Below, in pieces: positions 32,461 through 44,324 of a DNA stretch of 64,000 nt. Both the position numbers and the translations under genes were made by a program. Below the pieces are notes generated by a model, which ran no database searches, had not been told where the DNA came from, and was given only the letters and a program-made list of their open reading frames with translations. Source of the DNA: Yamagishiella unicocca (Eukaryota; Chlorophyta; Chlorophyceae; Chlamydomonadales; Volvocaceae); NCBI GenBank assembly GCA_003116995.1, contig BDSL01000078.1, positions 124,001 to 188,000 on the forward strand. Direction: 5' to 3'. Position 1 is the stretch's first letter. Each line of letters begins with the position of its first letter.

Positions 32461-35400
32461 ATGCAAGGCGAGCACATTCTTTCAGCCTCACTTGGTACTG
32501 CACTCCACAGCGCCAACTGGACCAAGTGCAGGGCAGCCCTTGCGGCGACGCTGCGTTGTCGCGCCATCCCGCTGCTGTTCGCGTTGCTCATCGCGGTGGG
32601 GATGGCCATCGGTTCTGACGATGGCGTATACGGGGGCACAGCTACAGGCGGCCGAGAGTTGATTCCGCCGCCCCGGTCCGTCGTAGCGCTGGCGCATACG
32701 GCCGAGGCCTTCGTCGCCAACTTCGCAAATGACACCGTGGACGTCATCTACATGCCGATCAACCTGTTTGTGCCATCCAACGCCTGGCCAGCAAAGAGGA
32801 TCAATCGCACCCGTTCCATCACTGTTCTCGGCGCTGACCAGCACAGCAACATCCTGGATTTAGACTTGGTGCGTGCGTACGCGGACGTACCTTGTGTACG
32901 GTACCCACTGCAACCGCACCTCATCACCGCACGCATGTGCCACGCCTCCAGCTTGCTCAGGGACCCCGCATACACCGCTTCATTCCATGCGTCCGCATCC
33001 ACCTTGCTCCTCATTTGACTGGTGGTGCACCACTGCATGTTTCATTGCGGCTTCGCAAAGCCGTGTGCTGTACGGGCATTGTTTCAGTTATGCGCATGTT
33101 TCCCGTGTGTCGATGCGCGAATAACGGCTGCGTGAACTCAATCGCTAATTTGCTACCGTCCTGCACCTGTGCTCCACATCATCAGCCACCACACCCGCCT
33201 TGCTCACTCCTTGGCCGCACCGGTTGTGGCCCGCCGTGGACCGGTACCTGTCTGACAGGCATTTGCGCGCGCGGTGCTGTCGCCCGGTGTGGCGCTGTGG
33301 ATGGAGAATTTGGAGCTGCGTAACGCTCGGGCTAGCAGCGGATTCGGGTTCGACTTGTTGGACGTGTCTCCGCCAGGGTCCTTCGTGGTGCTCAGGAACG
33401 TCGCAAGTACGTACGACAACTTACCGCTAATAAGCCATGACGCATGTGTGGTTTAATGAAACCTGCCAAAAGCCGAGAGCAGTCAGTACGTATGTGGGTT
33501 TACCACTAAGCCATAGCAAACGAACACCACTGAAAACGGATAAGCCGGGCGGGGATGGGCAGACTGCGAGCTGCTGCTGGGGTTAACGATGCATGTCGGC
33601 TCTGTCGACCATATCATCTACACACGTGGTGGCACGCACAGCTGCGCGACACGCAGGTGAGGGACCCGCAGGCAGGGATAAAAGGCACACGGCTGCTTTC
33701 CTCAGCCGCCACCCAATTGCTTTATATTTTTGACGGCGGCCCTTATACCAGTAAAGGGCCAGCGCGAGCATGTGCGTGTCTGCAAGAATCTGTCTGCCAG
33801 CCATCGCTGATCCAGCGGCTGCTTGGCTTGGCTATCTACCTTCGGCAGCGCCGCCTTGCGTGGCCTCAACGCAAGGCTACGTACCTTCTTCGAGGCCGGC
33901 TGCTGGATAACTGCCTTGCGCCCTACTCCACCCCCATGAAGTGCCGCCGGTACTACTGCCCTAGCTCGCTAGGCATTTCAGGGTGTTGTGCTGTGCCGAC
34001 TTCCTGCTCGTGCAGTCTACACCTTCTCGTGCGTCCCTCTCGACGTGTTTCTGCGAGCCGTGCGAACAGCCAAGCGCCCTCTAGAGCTGGGGGACAGCCG
34101 GCCGCAAATGGTCGACTTTAGGGACACGTGGTGCCGTACCACTGTGCCCATACAAGCCTGGTACGTACGAGCACATGACGTCGAGCATGCTGGTGTGCCC
34201 CTACCGCATATCGTACTGATAGCCGGAGGGTACGGTGTGTTACGGTTCGTCAATGAGTGACTTCGCCGGTGGTAGTAGTACGTATGTAGTTCGTGTTGAA
34301 AGGAATGTCACAGACTAAAGATGAGTTGCATGCAAACACTGTATCTTAAGTAATCCCACGCTACGTCAGCGAGAAGGCACGGGATATGCAGGCTGTCGGG
34401 ATTGTCGTCAGCGAAACGCAGTGACACATGTGCGCCTCATCCTGCTTCGTTCACCGACCTCTGTTCCAAGTAAGGGAAAAAACGCTTATCGGCCTTTATA
34501 CGCTTCCTGTTTCCCACATTGCCGCACCGCAGTTATAGCCCCGCAGTGTACTCCGTCGACAGCTCCTTCAGCATTCCCGTCGAGCGGATGCCTGGCGCGT
34601 ACGGCACCGGTGGATTCGTCTTGCACGCCTTGAACACGTCCATGGTGGGTGGCGGTGGGTGCGGTGAAAGCACGCAAGTAAGCCTAACCCCGCTCCCGCC
34701 GGAGTTTCCTCATCCAAATTCTCCAGCATGCATCTCGAAACGTCTGTTTTAAACGGTTTGTCTCGCATCCACGGGTCTTCCTCGCAACTAAAACCTCTCC
34801 CGCCGCGACTCATCCCATGCCGTGCCACGGTGTTTTAGTGACAACTGCTACCTCACATACGCCCAATATACAGGTAACACATATTATAAGTTTATGACGC
34901 CGTTTGACAGATTACAGGTAACACATATTATAAGTTTATGACGCCGTTTGACAGATTACATCATCCCCCCCGCCCGCGCGCCCAACACGCACAGGTCTGC
35001 CAGCAGCCAGTGACAAAGGAGTGCGGCTTGCATCAGGGGTTCGACACGTGCGTGACGAGGGAGCGGCAGAATCAGCGCGCCGCAGACATGACGTGGCAGC
35101 TGCTGCAGGCGCTTCCCCCACCGCCGGACGCTGCCATGCTGTCCGCTACCTCAGCAGCAGGCGACAGCAACCACGATGACGGCAGTGGAGTGTCCTCGGG
35201 CGTAATTGCCGGGTCGGCTGTTGCAGGTGCGCGTGACTCCCACCCCTACGGACACCACTCTTTTCTACGCTACCTCCACGGATGGCTTGCGATCGGCTCG
35301 TTGGAATAAAGCGGAAGTAATAAACGGAAGCAACCGTTGCTTTTCATCGGGTGGAATTTCGGTTGTCCGGGCACTATGCTTATGTACATTGTCGGTGGGG

Positions 35401-38400
35401 TGGGGGTGATGTAGAGGAAGGTGCTTTCACCATCCACAACGGGATCCCCGTTTGTGCGTGCGTGCCTTGCAGGTGCGGTGGCTCTCCTGCTTGCGACCGC
35501 GCTTGTCGCCTTGGCGTGGAGGCGCCACAAGCGCCGGGCGCAAGGGGTGTCTACTGTACACGAAGCTTCACCCGACGGCAGCATGGGCAAGAAGCATGAC
35601 GCGCACACCATGCTGCCAGAAGTAGCTTTGGCCTGTGGGAACCCTCTCTACACAGGCGCCGGCGGCGGACATGACGATGACAAGCAGCCCGCGCCGTCCA
35701 ACAGCCTAGCTCTAGCAGCACCACCACCAGCAGCAGGCGAGAGCGGAGCAGCGGCTCAAAGTGCTAATGAACTCGTCTTGGTCATGACCAACTCATCAAC
35801 TCCTCCGCGATGCCTCGCCGGCCCATATCAAGCCGACGAGGGCACGTCAGGTAGCGGCAAATACTCGCTAACTGCTGCTACCGCCGCTGCAGCAACCATG
35901 GCACGCGCCCGGAGCAGCCAGGTTAGCGAGCTGGATCGCAGCAATGATGCGCTGCCCCTGGTAGGCCAAGGATACAGCAGTGCCAGTGCCACCACACGGG
36001 GTGCCAGCCTGCACAGCAGCACAACGCGCGATGCCACCGCCATGGGGTCGCGGCTTTCCAGCCACGGACTGGTGTCATCACCCTCGGCGTCCGGCAACCA
36101 CAGCATGATGATCTCCGTGGCGGGCATCTGGATAGGTGGGTCGCTCTGTTAGCTTCGTCATGGATTATTCAGGCCTGCCAGGCCTGCCTCAGGCTTTGTT
36201 ATCGTGTTGCAGTGCCATGTCCTTGAATGAATGGACGGCTTGTTGTGAAAACATAAATCACAAATCACCAGTTGTTGTTATACAGCTTACCTGTTAATTT
36301 GCGAAGCTTCGGTGGGTGACCGAGATCCAACTAGCATATACGTGTTGGCATTTTCCTTCTGACTGGCAGACACCTTTTGGATGTGGACCTCATGTGCAGA
36401 TCCGAGGGGCCTCCTGGGTGGAGGCTCGTATGGCAAGGTGTTCAAAGGTGAGGCCCTTGCAACCAGCCTGTCATGTTTAGTGGCGTCTTGGTTGAAAGAG
36501 GAGGGAGGATCTGGTCGACCGCCGTGCCGCTCAGTGGCTCAGTGGGCCCTGGCACTGAGCCTGGAAGAGAAGGACTCACTGGGCCTGGAAGAGGTAGAGA
36601 TCCTCTCTGCTACCCACGCCTGCCTGCCTGCCTGCCTGCGAAACCATGCCGCGCTGCATCCACGGGCCTTCCGTCTATGGCCTATCCACGGGGCCACCGT
36701 AGCTGGGCTGGCCTGGGATTTTATGCTCTTGTATCCCTTTGCACAACACCGGGCCACCGTCATACAGGCATGTGGCAGGGCCGCCCTGCTGCGATCAAGG
36801 TGCTCCAGTACGGCGTCGAGCTGTGCCGCGCAGTGCACACCGAGGTGTTGCTGAGCCAGGCGCTGCGGCACCCGAACGTCGTGGCGGCGCTGCATTTCGT
36901 GCAGATAGGGCCTGACGGCATGCTCCAACAGTACGGCGAGGAGCACACAGGCGAAGTCTTACAGCCCGGCTGCGACGGCCTGGGCGGTCCGACGGACTCG
37001 CCCTCGCCCCCGGTCAGCAGGCCGCCCTTTTCCAGCTTCACGTCCACCAGGCAACTGGTCTTAAGGCCCCATCAAGTCTCGCAGGTCGACAGCAGCAAGT
37101 CCACTGGCGGGAGGGTGCCTGGGCGGCCCCGCAATGCCTTCAGCGGGCCGCGGCAGTTCCTGGAGGGGCTCAGCGGCAGCACGGTGCAGGTCAGTGGCCC
37201 CCAATCGAGCGAGCAGGCACCAGCAGCATCTGCCGGCGCGCAGGTCCACAGTGTCAGTGCTGGAGGCGTTGTTGCGACCAAGTGTCCCGAAGGAGGGTCC
37301 TTCCGGCATGGGGACCCCCAAGAACCCATTCTGGACCTGGCTCGCCAGCTCCAGGGGAACGCAATCAAGGGCTACGTGCCGCTGCTGCCTCTGCCGCTAA
37401 GCAACGCGCAGACGGTCTCAACGCCCCTGCAGGACTCCGCGGATCAGGATCCAGATCAGGATCCATATCAGGGCAACTCCTACGTCAGCACGCAGCGTCA
37501 GCATGAGCAGCTGCTGGCGGCTCCCTCGAGCCAAGAGAGGCTGGTGGGAGGGTCCCCTCAGGCGTCTGGCTCCTTCGTGGGCGGGTCGCTGAACCCGTTG
37601 GCCGGCAGCAGCATAAGGGACAGAGGTGTCGGCAGGCACTTGTTATTGCAGACGCAGGTGCAGCGGCAGACGTCGCAGCCCGCCTTGGAGCAGCAGCAGC
37701 AGCAGCGGGCGCTGAAATCACCGTCGGCGTCACAACAGCAGGACCAGTCACCGCTCAGGAGCCCGCAGCTCGCGGCACCAATGTCGCCAGCAGCGCCTCC
37801 CAACTCGACCGAGCATCTGGAGGCCGTGGTGGGACCGGTCGACGTGATGTGGGCCGCGTCGAACGTGCAGCCGGCGGAAGGCAGCAGTCATGGCTTCCTG
37901 GTGATGGAGCTGTGTGAGGGGGGCAGCCTCGACGGCTGGAGGCGCACCAGGTGGCGAGAGCCCGGACAGCTGCCCGACATGGTGAGAGGGACGCAGTACT
38001 CCTCCTCGTCCTCCTCTCCTCTTCCCTTCCTGTTAGGAGCCCTGCCCTTCTTCTGCACGCCTTCCGGTTGCGTCGGATACCGTGTCGATGATGAACTGGC
38101 GGGGTGCCTTCGGCACACACCCGACCCCTCCCTGGCCGGGCCCCCAGGCGACCCTCGTGTACCTTGCTCAGGACATTGCTCGTGGGATGGCGTTCATCCA
38201 CGAGCACGGTGTCTGCCATGGAGGTGCGGGCCACAGCATGGGCCGCGTGTTGTAGTTGTAACTGTTACAGGGTGTTAGTATTCAACAACACCTATATAAC
38301 CTAAGCAGTCGGAACTTGATGCCTACCGCCGCTTGTGTTGCTGGTACCGTCTTCTCATGCCACAGCCTGCGCCGATCCTAATACTGCTTCTGCCAGCTCT

Positions 38401-40152
38401 GCTGCGGCTCCTGCATTTGTTGACGCTGCTGCGACTGCTGCGACTGTCGCAGATCTCAAGCTTAGCAACGTGCTTGTGGCAGATCAAGTGCCGCAACCGC
38501 GTGCAGTGCGGAGCACGGGGCCTCCAGCAGTGCACACAGGCGCAGCAGGGCCCAGCGCGCTGTCAGGCAGTGTTCCCGTGCCATCGTTGGGCGTCGACAT
38601 GTCTGCTGAAGACACGCGCCCCCCCTTCACAGCAAAGGTCCGACCAACCCGCAGACGGATATGGATACTGCGTGGAGTGCTTGCGTGAAAGGCCCGGCAG
38701 TGTGTGTTAGCTGACCGCTGAGCCATGATGCTCAACTGGGAAGTCACTAACCGGACGGGCACGGGACAGTTCACATGTGTTAACGTACCGCTAAGTGCTT
38801 GTGCGTTTGTTGAGCGTAAATAAATAGGTGGGCTAGGGGCTCACACGCATCGCCGTTACGAGTTGGTGGCACGGTGGACTGCTGGTGGACTGGGCATCAG
38901 GGCAGCGGTCCTTGACCGTCGTACGTTGGTCCTCCCTGGAGCTCCACAGGAGGAAACTCAAATGACCCATGTGCGGCTGTGCGTGGGCAATCTCGACATT
39001 GGCGGGAGCACCCTTGCAGAACATTGCTGCCGGGAGCACCCTTGACGATCGATGTTGCTGCCTTGCCGCCCTACGACCCTCGCGCGCGTGTCGTGTTGCG
39101 CACAGATCTGCGACTTCGGGCTGGCGCGGGTGCTGGGCTCGGATGCGACGCACCTCTCCACCAGGCCGCACGGCACCAGCACCCACCTGGCGCCGGAGGT
39201 CTGGGCGGAGGGTCACATGTCCCAACAGTCAGACTGCTACGCCTTCGGCATCACTAGTGAGTGCGGGCGCGGGACGACACAGACGCCGTCCTACTGCGCA
39301 CCAACTAACCAACTGCAGTTCCGTTGGTGCAAGAAACCAACCGCAACAATGGCATCAGGCTGCTGGTGCCTGGCCGACCTCACCTGTCGGCCAGCTACCG
39401 TTGGAACCAACCATCCACCGATACCCTAACGATATTCGCACTGCCAAACAGCATTAGCACAAGAACCAAGCGCCACCGAAATTTCCTGGTGCCGCCGCTG
39501 CACCGCCACAGCGCTGAATGCGGTAGCACGCGGGCCTTGGCGTGTAGGTAGTGGCGGTGTAGATGGTGCGACCAGGTGACCATTCGCCGCCGGCAGGGCA
39601 GGGCAGGGCATCGTGGCCCATACTGCATGCCGCAACACACCAACAACGGCCCCCGTGTTCCACGACGCTCCTCACCCCCCGCTCACTTCCCCCACCCCGC
39701 CACCGGGTTACGCCCCTTCTGCAGTGTGGGAGCTGGCCACAGGCGAGCGGCCATTCCGTGGGCTCAGCGCGGGACGCATATTGCACCAAGTCATGCTCCG
39801 AGCCGCCCGGCCGCCGCTGCCCGCCTGGCTACCGCCGTCGTACGGCCGCATAATGACAGCGTGCTGGGCGCAGCAGCCCTCGGAACGCCCCGCGTTCTCA
39901 GATGTGGTGCTGCAGCTCGAGGAGGCGCTGGCCAACGTCGAGGCCCCTCTAGCGCCCGAGCAGCAGGACGTGGCTGGCTCCGCCGCCGCCGCGTTGCTGC
40001 TGCGTGCCGCAGCAATCCCTGTGGTCCACGGTTCCGCCGCCCCAGCTGCGGGCTCCGTCCCGAACGCAGTGGAGGCGGCGAGCGCGGGGGCGGCTGGGGG
40101 GAACAGCTGCGCGGTGGACGGCCGGGAGGGCGGTGAGATGGAAGGTAACTGA
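32461..40152 (+). CDS. Receptor-like protein kinase (TKL/Raf-like kinase domain, beta-helix-like ectodomain)
   Basis: Twelve exons: 32461-32868, 33259-33406, 34016-34160, 34533-34644, 34995-35226, 35473-36135, 36400-36447, 36768-37981, 38148-38223, 38453-38637, 39106-39256, 39725-40152. All phases match; 1269 residues. A hydrophobic signal/anchor lies at about 35-51. The ectodomain (about 52-337) parallels the upstream paralog: VLSPGVALWMENLELRNAR, SGFGFDLLDVSPPGSFVVLR, WCRTT, VCQQPVTKEC. The membrane segment (338-362, AVALLLATALVALAW) is followed by RRHKRR and about 200 Ser/Ala-rich juxtamembrane residues. Kinase domain: GGGSYGKV (about 574-581), AIK Lys596, helix-C Glu611, HGDLKLSN with Asp1016 and Asn1021, DFG 1080-1082, APE 1106-1108, DCYAFGITMWEL. 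All catalytic residues are present. HGD replaces HRD, so it is a non-RD kinase. A Gln-rich insert of about 270 residues lies after helix C, and another of about 55 before DFG. Ligand and targets are unknown. Confidence 0.85.
34871..34958 (+). repeat. 44-bp direct duplication with splice-site-like ends
   Basis: Two consecutive identical 44-base units starting CAGGTAACACATATTATAAG, in the intron before exon 34995-35226 of the receptor kinase gene. Confidence 0.95.
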
Positions 40153-40311
40153 TACGAGACGGCCCGCGCTTTCAAGGCGCCAGGGTCACGGACGATCGCC
40201 TGGGGCGTCGTGCGAAAAGGCACGAAATGCGTACGCGATTTGATGTTGAATAAGCACTCAAAATGGAACCTTTCAGACGGGTGCTGCCGTGTTTTGTGGT
40301 CCGGTTGTGCC

Positions 40312-40316
40312 TTGTA
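40312..40316 (+). terminator. Polyadenylation signal TGTAA (receptor kinase gene)
   Basis: TGTAA 160 bases after the kinase stop codon, a usual distance for volvocine genes. Confidence 0.6.
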
Positions 40317-42288
40317 ACGACTGGTCGTGGGCTCCTGGCGGGGGTGGATCCTCCCTACCGGCGCCGCGCTGGACTCGATCGCGCTCGCAAGTGGAAGTAT
40401 ATACGCCAAGTGGATTGCAGTTGGTTGGCTGGTTGGTTGGTTAGTGGGTGGTTGGGCTCGGCCGCACGGCTGTGGGCTAGGAGGCAGTCGCTCGCATTTT
40501 TTATTACCTGTATAACTGGGACGAGGTATAAGCGGAATGCACGCATTCAGCACTTCACATCAGCGGGGCCTGACGCTGCCGCGGGCAGCTATGTGTGTGT
40601 TTGTTGGCACGTGTTGATGCGCAGTGAAGCACGAGGGCCCGGTCGCGGGCTCCAGGAGGGGAGGACACTTGCGGGTGTTTAATCTCGAAGAAGATTAGCT
40701 GCAGAGGTGTGCCAGGCGTCTGTCCATATTTGTATACGTATGGTGTGTCAGGGTGTGTCGCAACAACACAGTACGCAAAAGCACAGTACGCAAACACACA
40801 GTACGCAAAAGGGTGCTGCTTGCCTGCTCAAACGAATGACGGTTCCTGCTCGGTGGCTGGAGTCGTTGGCGTTTGTGCCTAGTATGCTGCCCCCTAGATG
40901 CCCTGGCGGCCGCATTACCCTTTTGCGGGTTCTCGGAATCTGATGACGTGCATCTAGTCAGGGTGTTTATGAGTGCCCTTAGTACTGCAGGGTGACTTGG
41001 CGATGAGGCGTGTGGTGGGAGCGCGTAGCGCGTGGATCCCCAGTCTCGGTCGGCAGTTCTCCTACCTGGAAAGACGCTTCCGCGATTTGTGCAGAAGGCT
41101 TTGCAAGCTCTGCAGCGGCAGCCTGGAAGACCGGGTGCGATGCAGTCGAGAGATGGGAAGGGCGCATGCCGGCGTATATACGGCGTATGTACGCCGGTAT
41201 TCGTCGGCAGGATGGTGTTTGGTACCGTGCCCCGCGCTTGCTTTTCAGGCAGGGAATAATGCAGCAGTACTGAGGGACCAGCTAGGGATATGATTTGTGC
41301 TTGATGAAGCTGAGCGGCTGGCACGATCGCACCTTCGTAGAATTCGTGAACTCGGCACCGTCATTGAGGGTGCGAGCAATGGGGGTTGGCTTGTCGAGCA
41401 CCACTCGAAATTGGATGAAAAGCGCCGAAGCGAGCGCGTCAGATGCAAAGGGGCCGGGCGACGAGGGCAAGGCCCCGGGTCCGAGGAAAAGGTTGGTTAT
41501 GCATGTCGTTGTCGTTGGTCACATTCCGGGGGGGCTCCAGTGATGACTACTATGGTATCAAGAAGTGATGAGTGGCAAGAGCAGCTGACTTGTCCGCGCC
41601 GACAGGCGCGTGGCAGGGTGCGTTCGCGCGGCTGCTGGCAGCCAGCGAGGGCTCTTTCAGGCCTCGCAACAGCGATCGCCACACATACTGTTAAGTAGCT
41701 ACGCTCTTCCTTTTTTCGGAATCGAGCATGGAATGAACCGTTGGCGGGGCGGCTGCAGTGCATGTTTCCGCGCTTGGCCGCCCGCCACCCTGGCGCTCGA
41801 TTTAGGGCGATGCTGCCCTGATCAAAATTGCAATGTCGCAACCAAAAGAATGCATGGGGCATTGGATTTGGAGATTGCTGAGTTGGCGGTTTGGCCTGTC
41901 TCATTCCTTGCCGAGGTCCAGTCGTAAAGCCCAAGATGCCCTTGAGTTTTTATACTGGTGATGGCACCTCCCGATTGGTTAAAGTAACCCATGTTGACCG
42001 AGGCTATGCTGGTGAGATGCATACGCGGCCTGTAGTGTAGGAGGGGCATTCATGCCCCTGACGTGTGATTGGAAAGGATCGCAATGGCTCCGAAACATGC
42101 GCAGGGCCCACGCGTGCGGCTGCGACGGTTTTGTCACAAGTTGAGCGGGGCCGTGGCAGAGGACCAGAGGACGAGTACCTGGTGAATCGCCCTGCTGCCG
42201 AACGCTGCTGGTATGCATGGTATACATGAGGTGGTGGTGTAACCAATTACGCAACTGCCATCATATCTGGCGGCGAGTGAATCGTCAG

Positions 42289-42466
42289 GGCTGTCCTGAG
42301 CAACGCACAGACCTACTTACCGCCAGGCACAATCCACTGCAGTCCATTCCCACCGCTGGCGAAGCAGCTGTGGTCACTCCAGGACGATGGGCTCAGCACT
42401 TCAACCAGCTTCAACCTGGGCTCGCAGTGGCGGCTTCCCGACACATTGCGTTACATTGACAAGAAG
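42289..42466 (+). other. Orphan exon-like open frame
   Basis: Preceded by CGTCAG and followed by GTTAAG. In one frame (one leading base, then 59 codons) it reads a globular-looking peptide including LPPGTIHCSPFPPLAKQLW and WRLPDTLRYIDKK, with amino-acid use unlike the low-complexity surroundings. I found no partner exons in frame. It may belong to an unresolved gene or be a gene fragment. Confidence 0.35.
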
Positions 42467-43639
42467 GTTAAGTCCGGCCCATCCTGACCTTAAAAGTCAG
42501 TGCCGCTGTCATTAGGGCGAGCCAAACATACAAGCCGTGGTTATAGCAACGCGCACCTGCGTCGTTGCAGCATGAGGCCTACTCGTACCCTTGCCCGCGG
42601 GCCTTACTTGTACAGCACCCGGCGGACTGATCACCGGCATTAGCGCCCGGCGGAAGGTGACCGCGCATTACCCAATATTGGCCCAACGCTTGAGCCGTCG
42701 TCTCTCACATCCTAAAAACATTATTTTCTCCAGCCCTGCACCGCAACGCCGTCATCAGGCGCCGGTTGCACCCAAGTAGCAAGCCGCAGCAACAACAACG
42801 CACCCGGCAGTAGCCAACACCATCTCTTTTGTCTCTTCAGTGTCAGGCGATGTGCTCCATGGTGATGCCTTTTGGTCTGGAACCCACCGCCCAGGCGCTT
42901 TGCTTCGTGCTGGGCAGCCCCCAACTCCACAGCTAACATGCACGTTGACGCTGATACGCGCCAGACGCTACTTCCTGTGTCGTGCCACGATCTGAGCATG
43001 CGGCTGCCGCCATCTCGGCATTGCGCCAACCAAACCCCCGGCCTTCCGCATGCCGCTAGCAACGCCGACACATCTCACCCGTCTTGTCCCCATGCCCCGG
43101 CGCGCCCCGCCGCCCGCCCTCCGCGGTGTCCTCGCCCGAGCCACATGTACAATGAAATAATCCTACCAAAAACTAGCCAGGGGGCGCATAACGAGGCGAG
43201 ACGAACCTCGCTGCGTCAAAAAACAAGCAGGCAGTATACAACCACGCGTTACGCAGCCACGAGCCGTAGCCCATCGGTATTGACAGTTCCCAGACAACGG
43301 CACACGGGACACACCTGCCAGTTGAGTGGCTTCACCTGAGCGGCAGCCCCGCTGCTTCGCCTGCACGGCAACCAGCATTTCGGCTCCTTGTTGCGCACGC
43401 ATGCTCCGCTTTCTTCATGCATAGCTCCACTTGTGCAGTATGTTGGTTACAGCGTGTGACGGAGATTGGCTGGTGGCAATCAACGCACACTCTCTGTGTC
43501 CGCTCAACAGCGCACGTCTATCCAAGTGCAGCCATTCATGCTGCTGCTGGGACATGCTCCAGACCTCTCCTCGACAGACCCTAAAATCTTGAACCTAAAG
43601 AACGACAACACGTTTGGGTACAATGCGCCGGCAGATCGC

Positions 43640-43723
43640 GATGCGGTAAAGCTGCCAAACGCACTAAGATGCGGTAAAGCTGCCAAACGCACTAAGATGC
43701 GGTGAAGCTGCCAAACGCACTAA
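43640..43723 (+). repeat. 28-bp tandem repeat, three copies
   Basis: Unit GATGCGGTAAAGCTGCCAAA plus CGCACTAA, three copies with one substitution in the last. Confidence 0.95.
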
Positions 43724-44324
43724 GGCCCTCTATGTCACCTCAACTTTTGCCATTACCATTACCAACAAGGCATCTCATATTCTCCATACGCCATCTGAGT
43801 CGCCGCTCTCGCGCAGCTCGTCTGCCGCTTTCAACCCATCTTCTACATCTCCCGGCTACAACCCAACTCAACTCCTTTCACTTTGGGTGCACACGGCTCG
43901 AAAGGACACAGCCGATCAAATGAGACCGAGGCCCGAGCAACGCAATGCATATTTTCTTTCAAAGCATTAACACCACGGCCACGTCTGGAATTGAGTTAGG
44001 GCAGCGCCTTTTGCCAGCAACGCAACCATACCAGCGCGCGGCCCCCACCGCGGCCCCCACCCATATGCCGACAACGATCCTCAGCAACGACATTGCCAGC
44101 CTCAACTCCCCCCGTTGCAAGCGCCAAAATTGCGCCGTGTGCACAGCCCTTGCAACTCGGCAGTCTTAACACCCTGTCGACAGCGCATCGAGTTTACGAA
44201 ATCGCCTGGGTGCCGGATGTGTACGACAGCGCTGGAAGGCCAAATGCCCAAATCCTCCAGCAGACCTCACCTTCTCCCGACCGGCTGCCTGGCTGTCTGT
44301 CCGTCCCACTGCTTGCTCTATCGG

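Larger units (their letters stand above)
40153..44324. other. Intergenic region
   Basis: Contains the kinase 3' UTR, one orphan exon-like frame (42289-42466) and a 28-bp tandem array (43640-43723). I found no other supported exon. Short repeated CACAGTACGCAAA words occur near 40768-40810. Confidence 0.45.
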
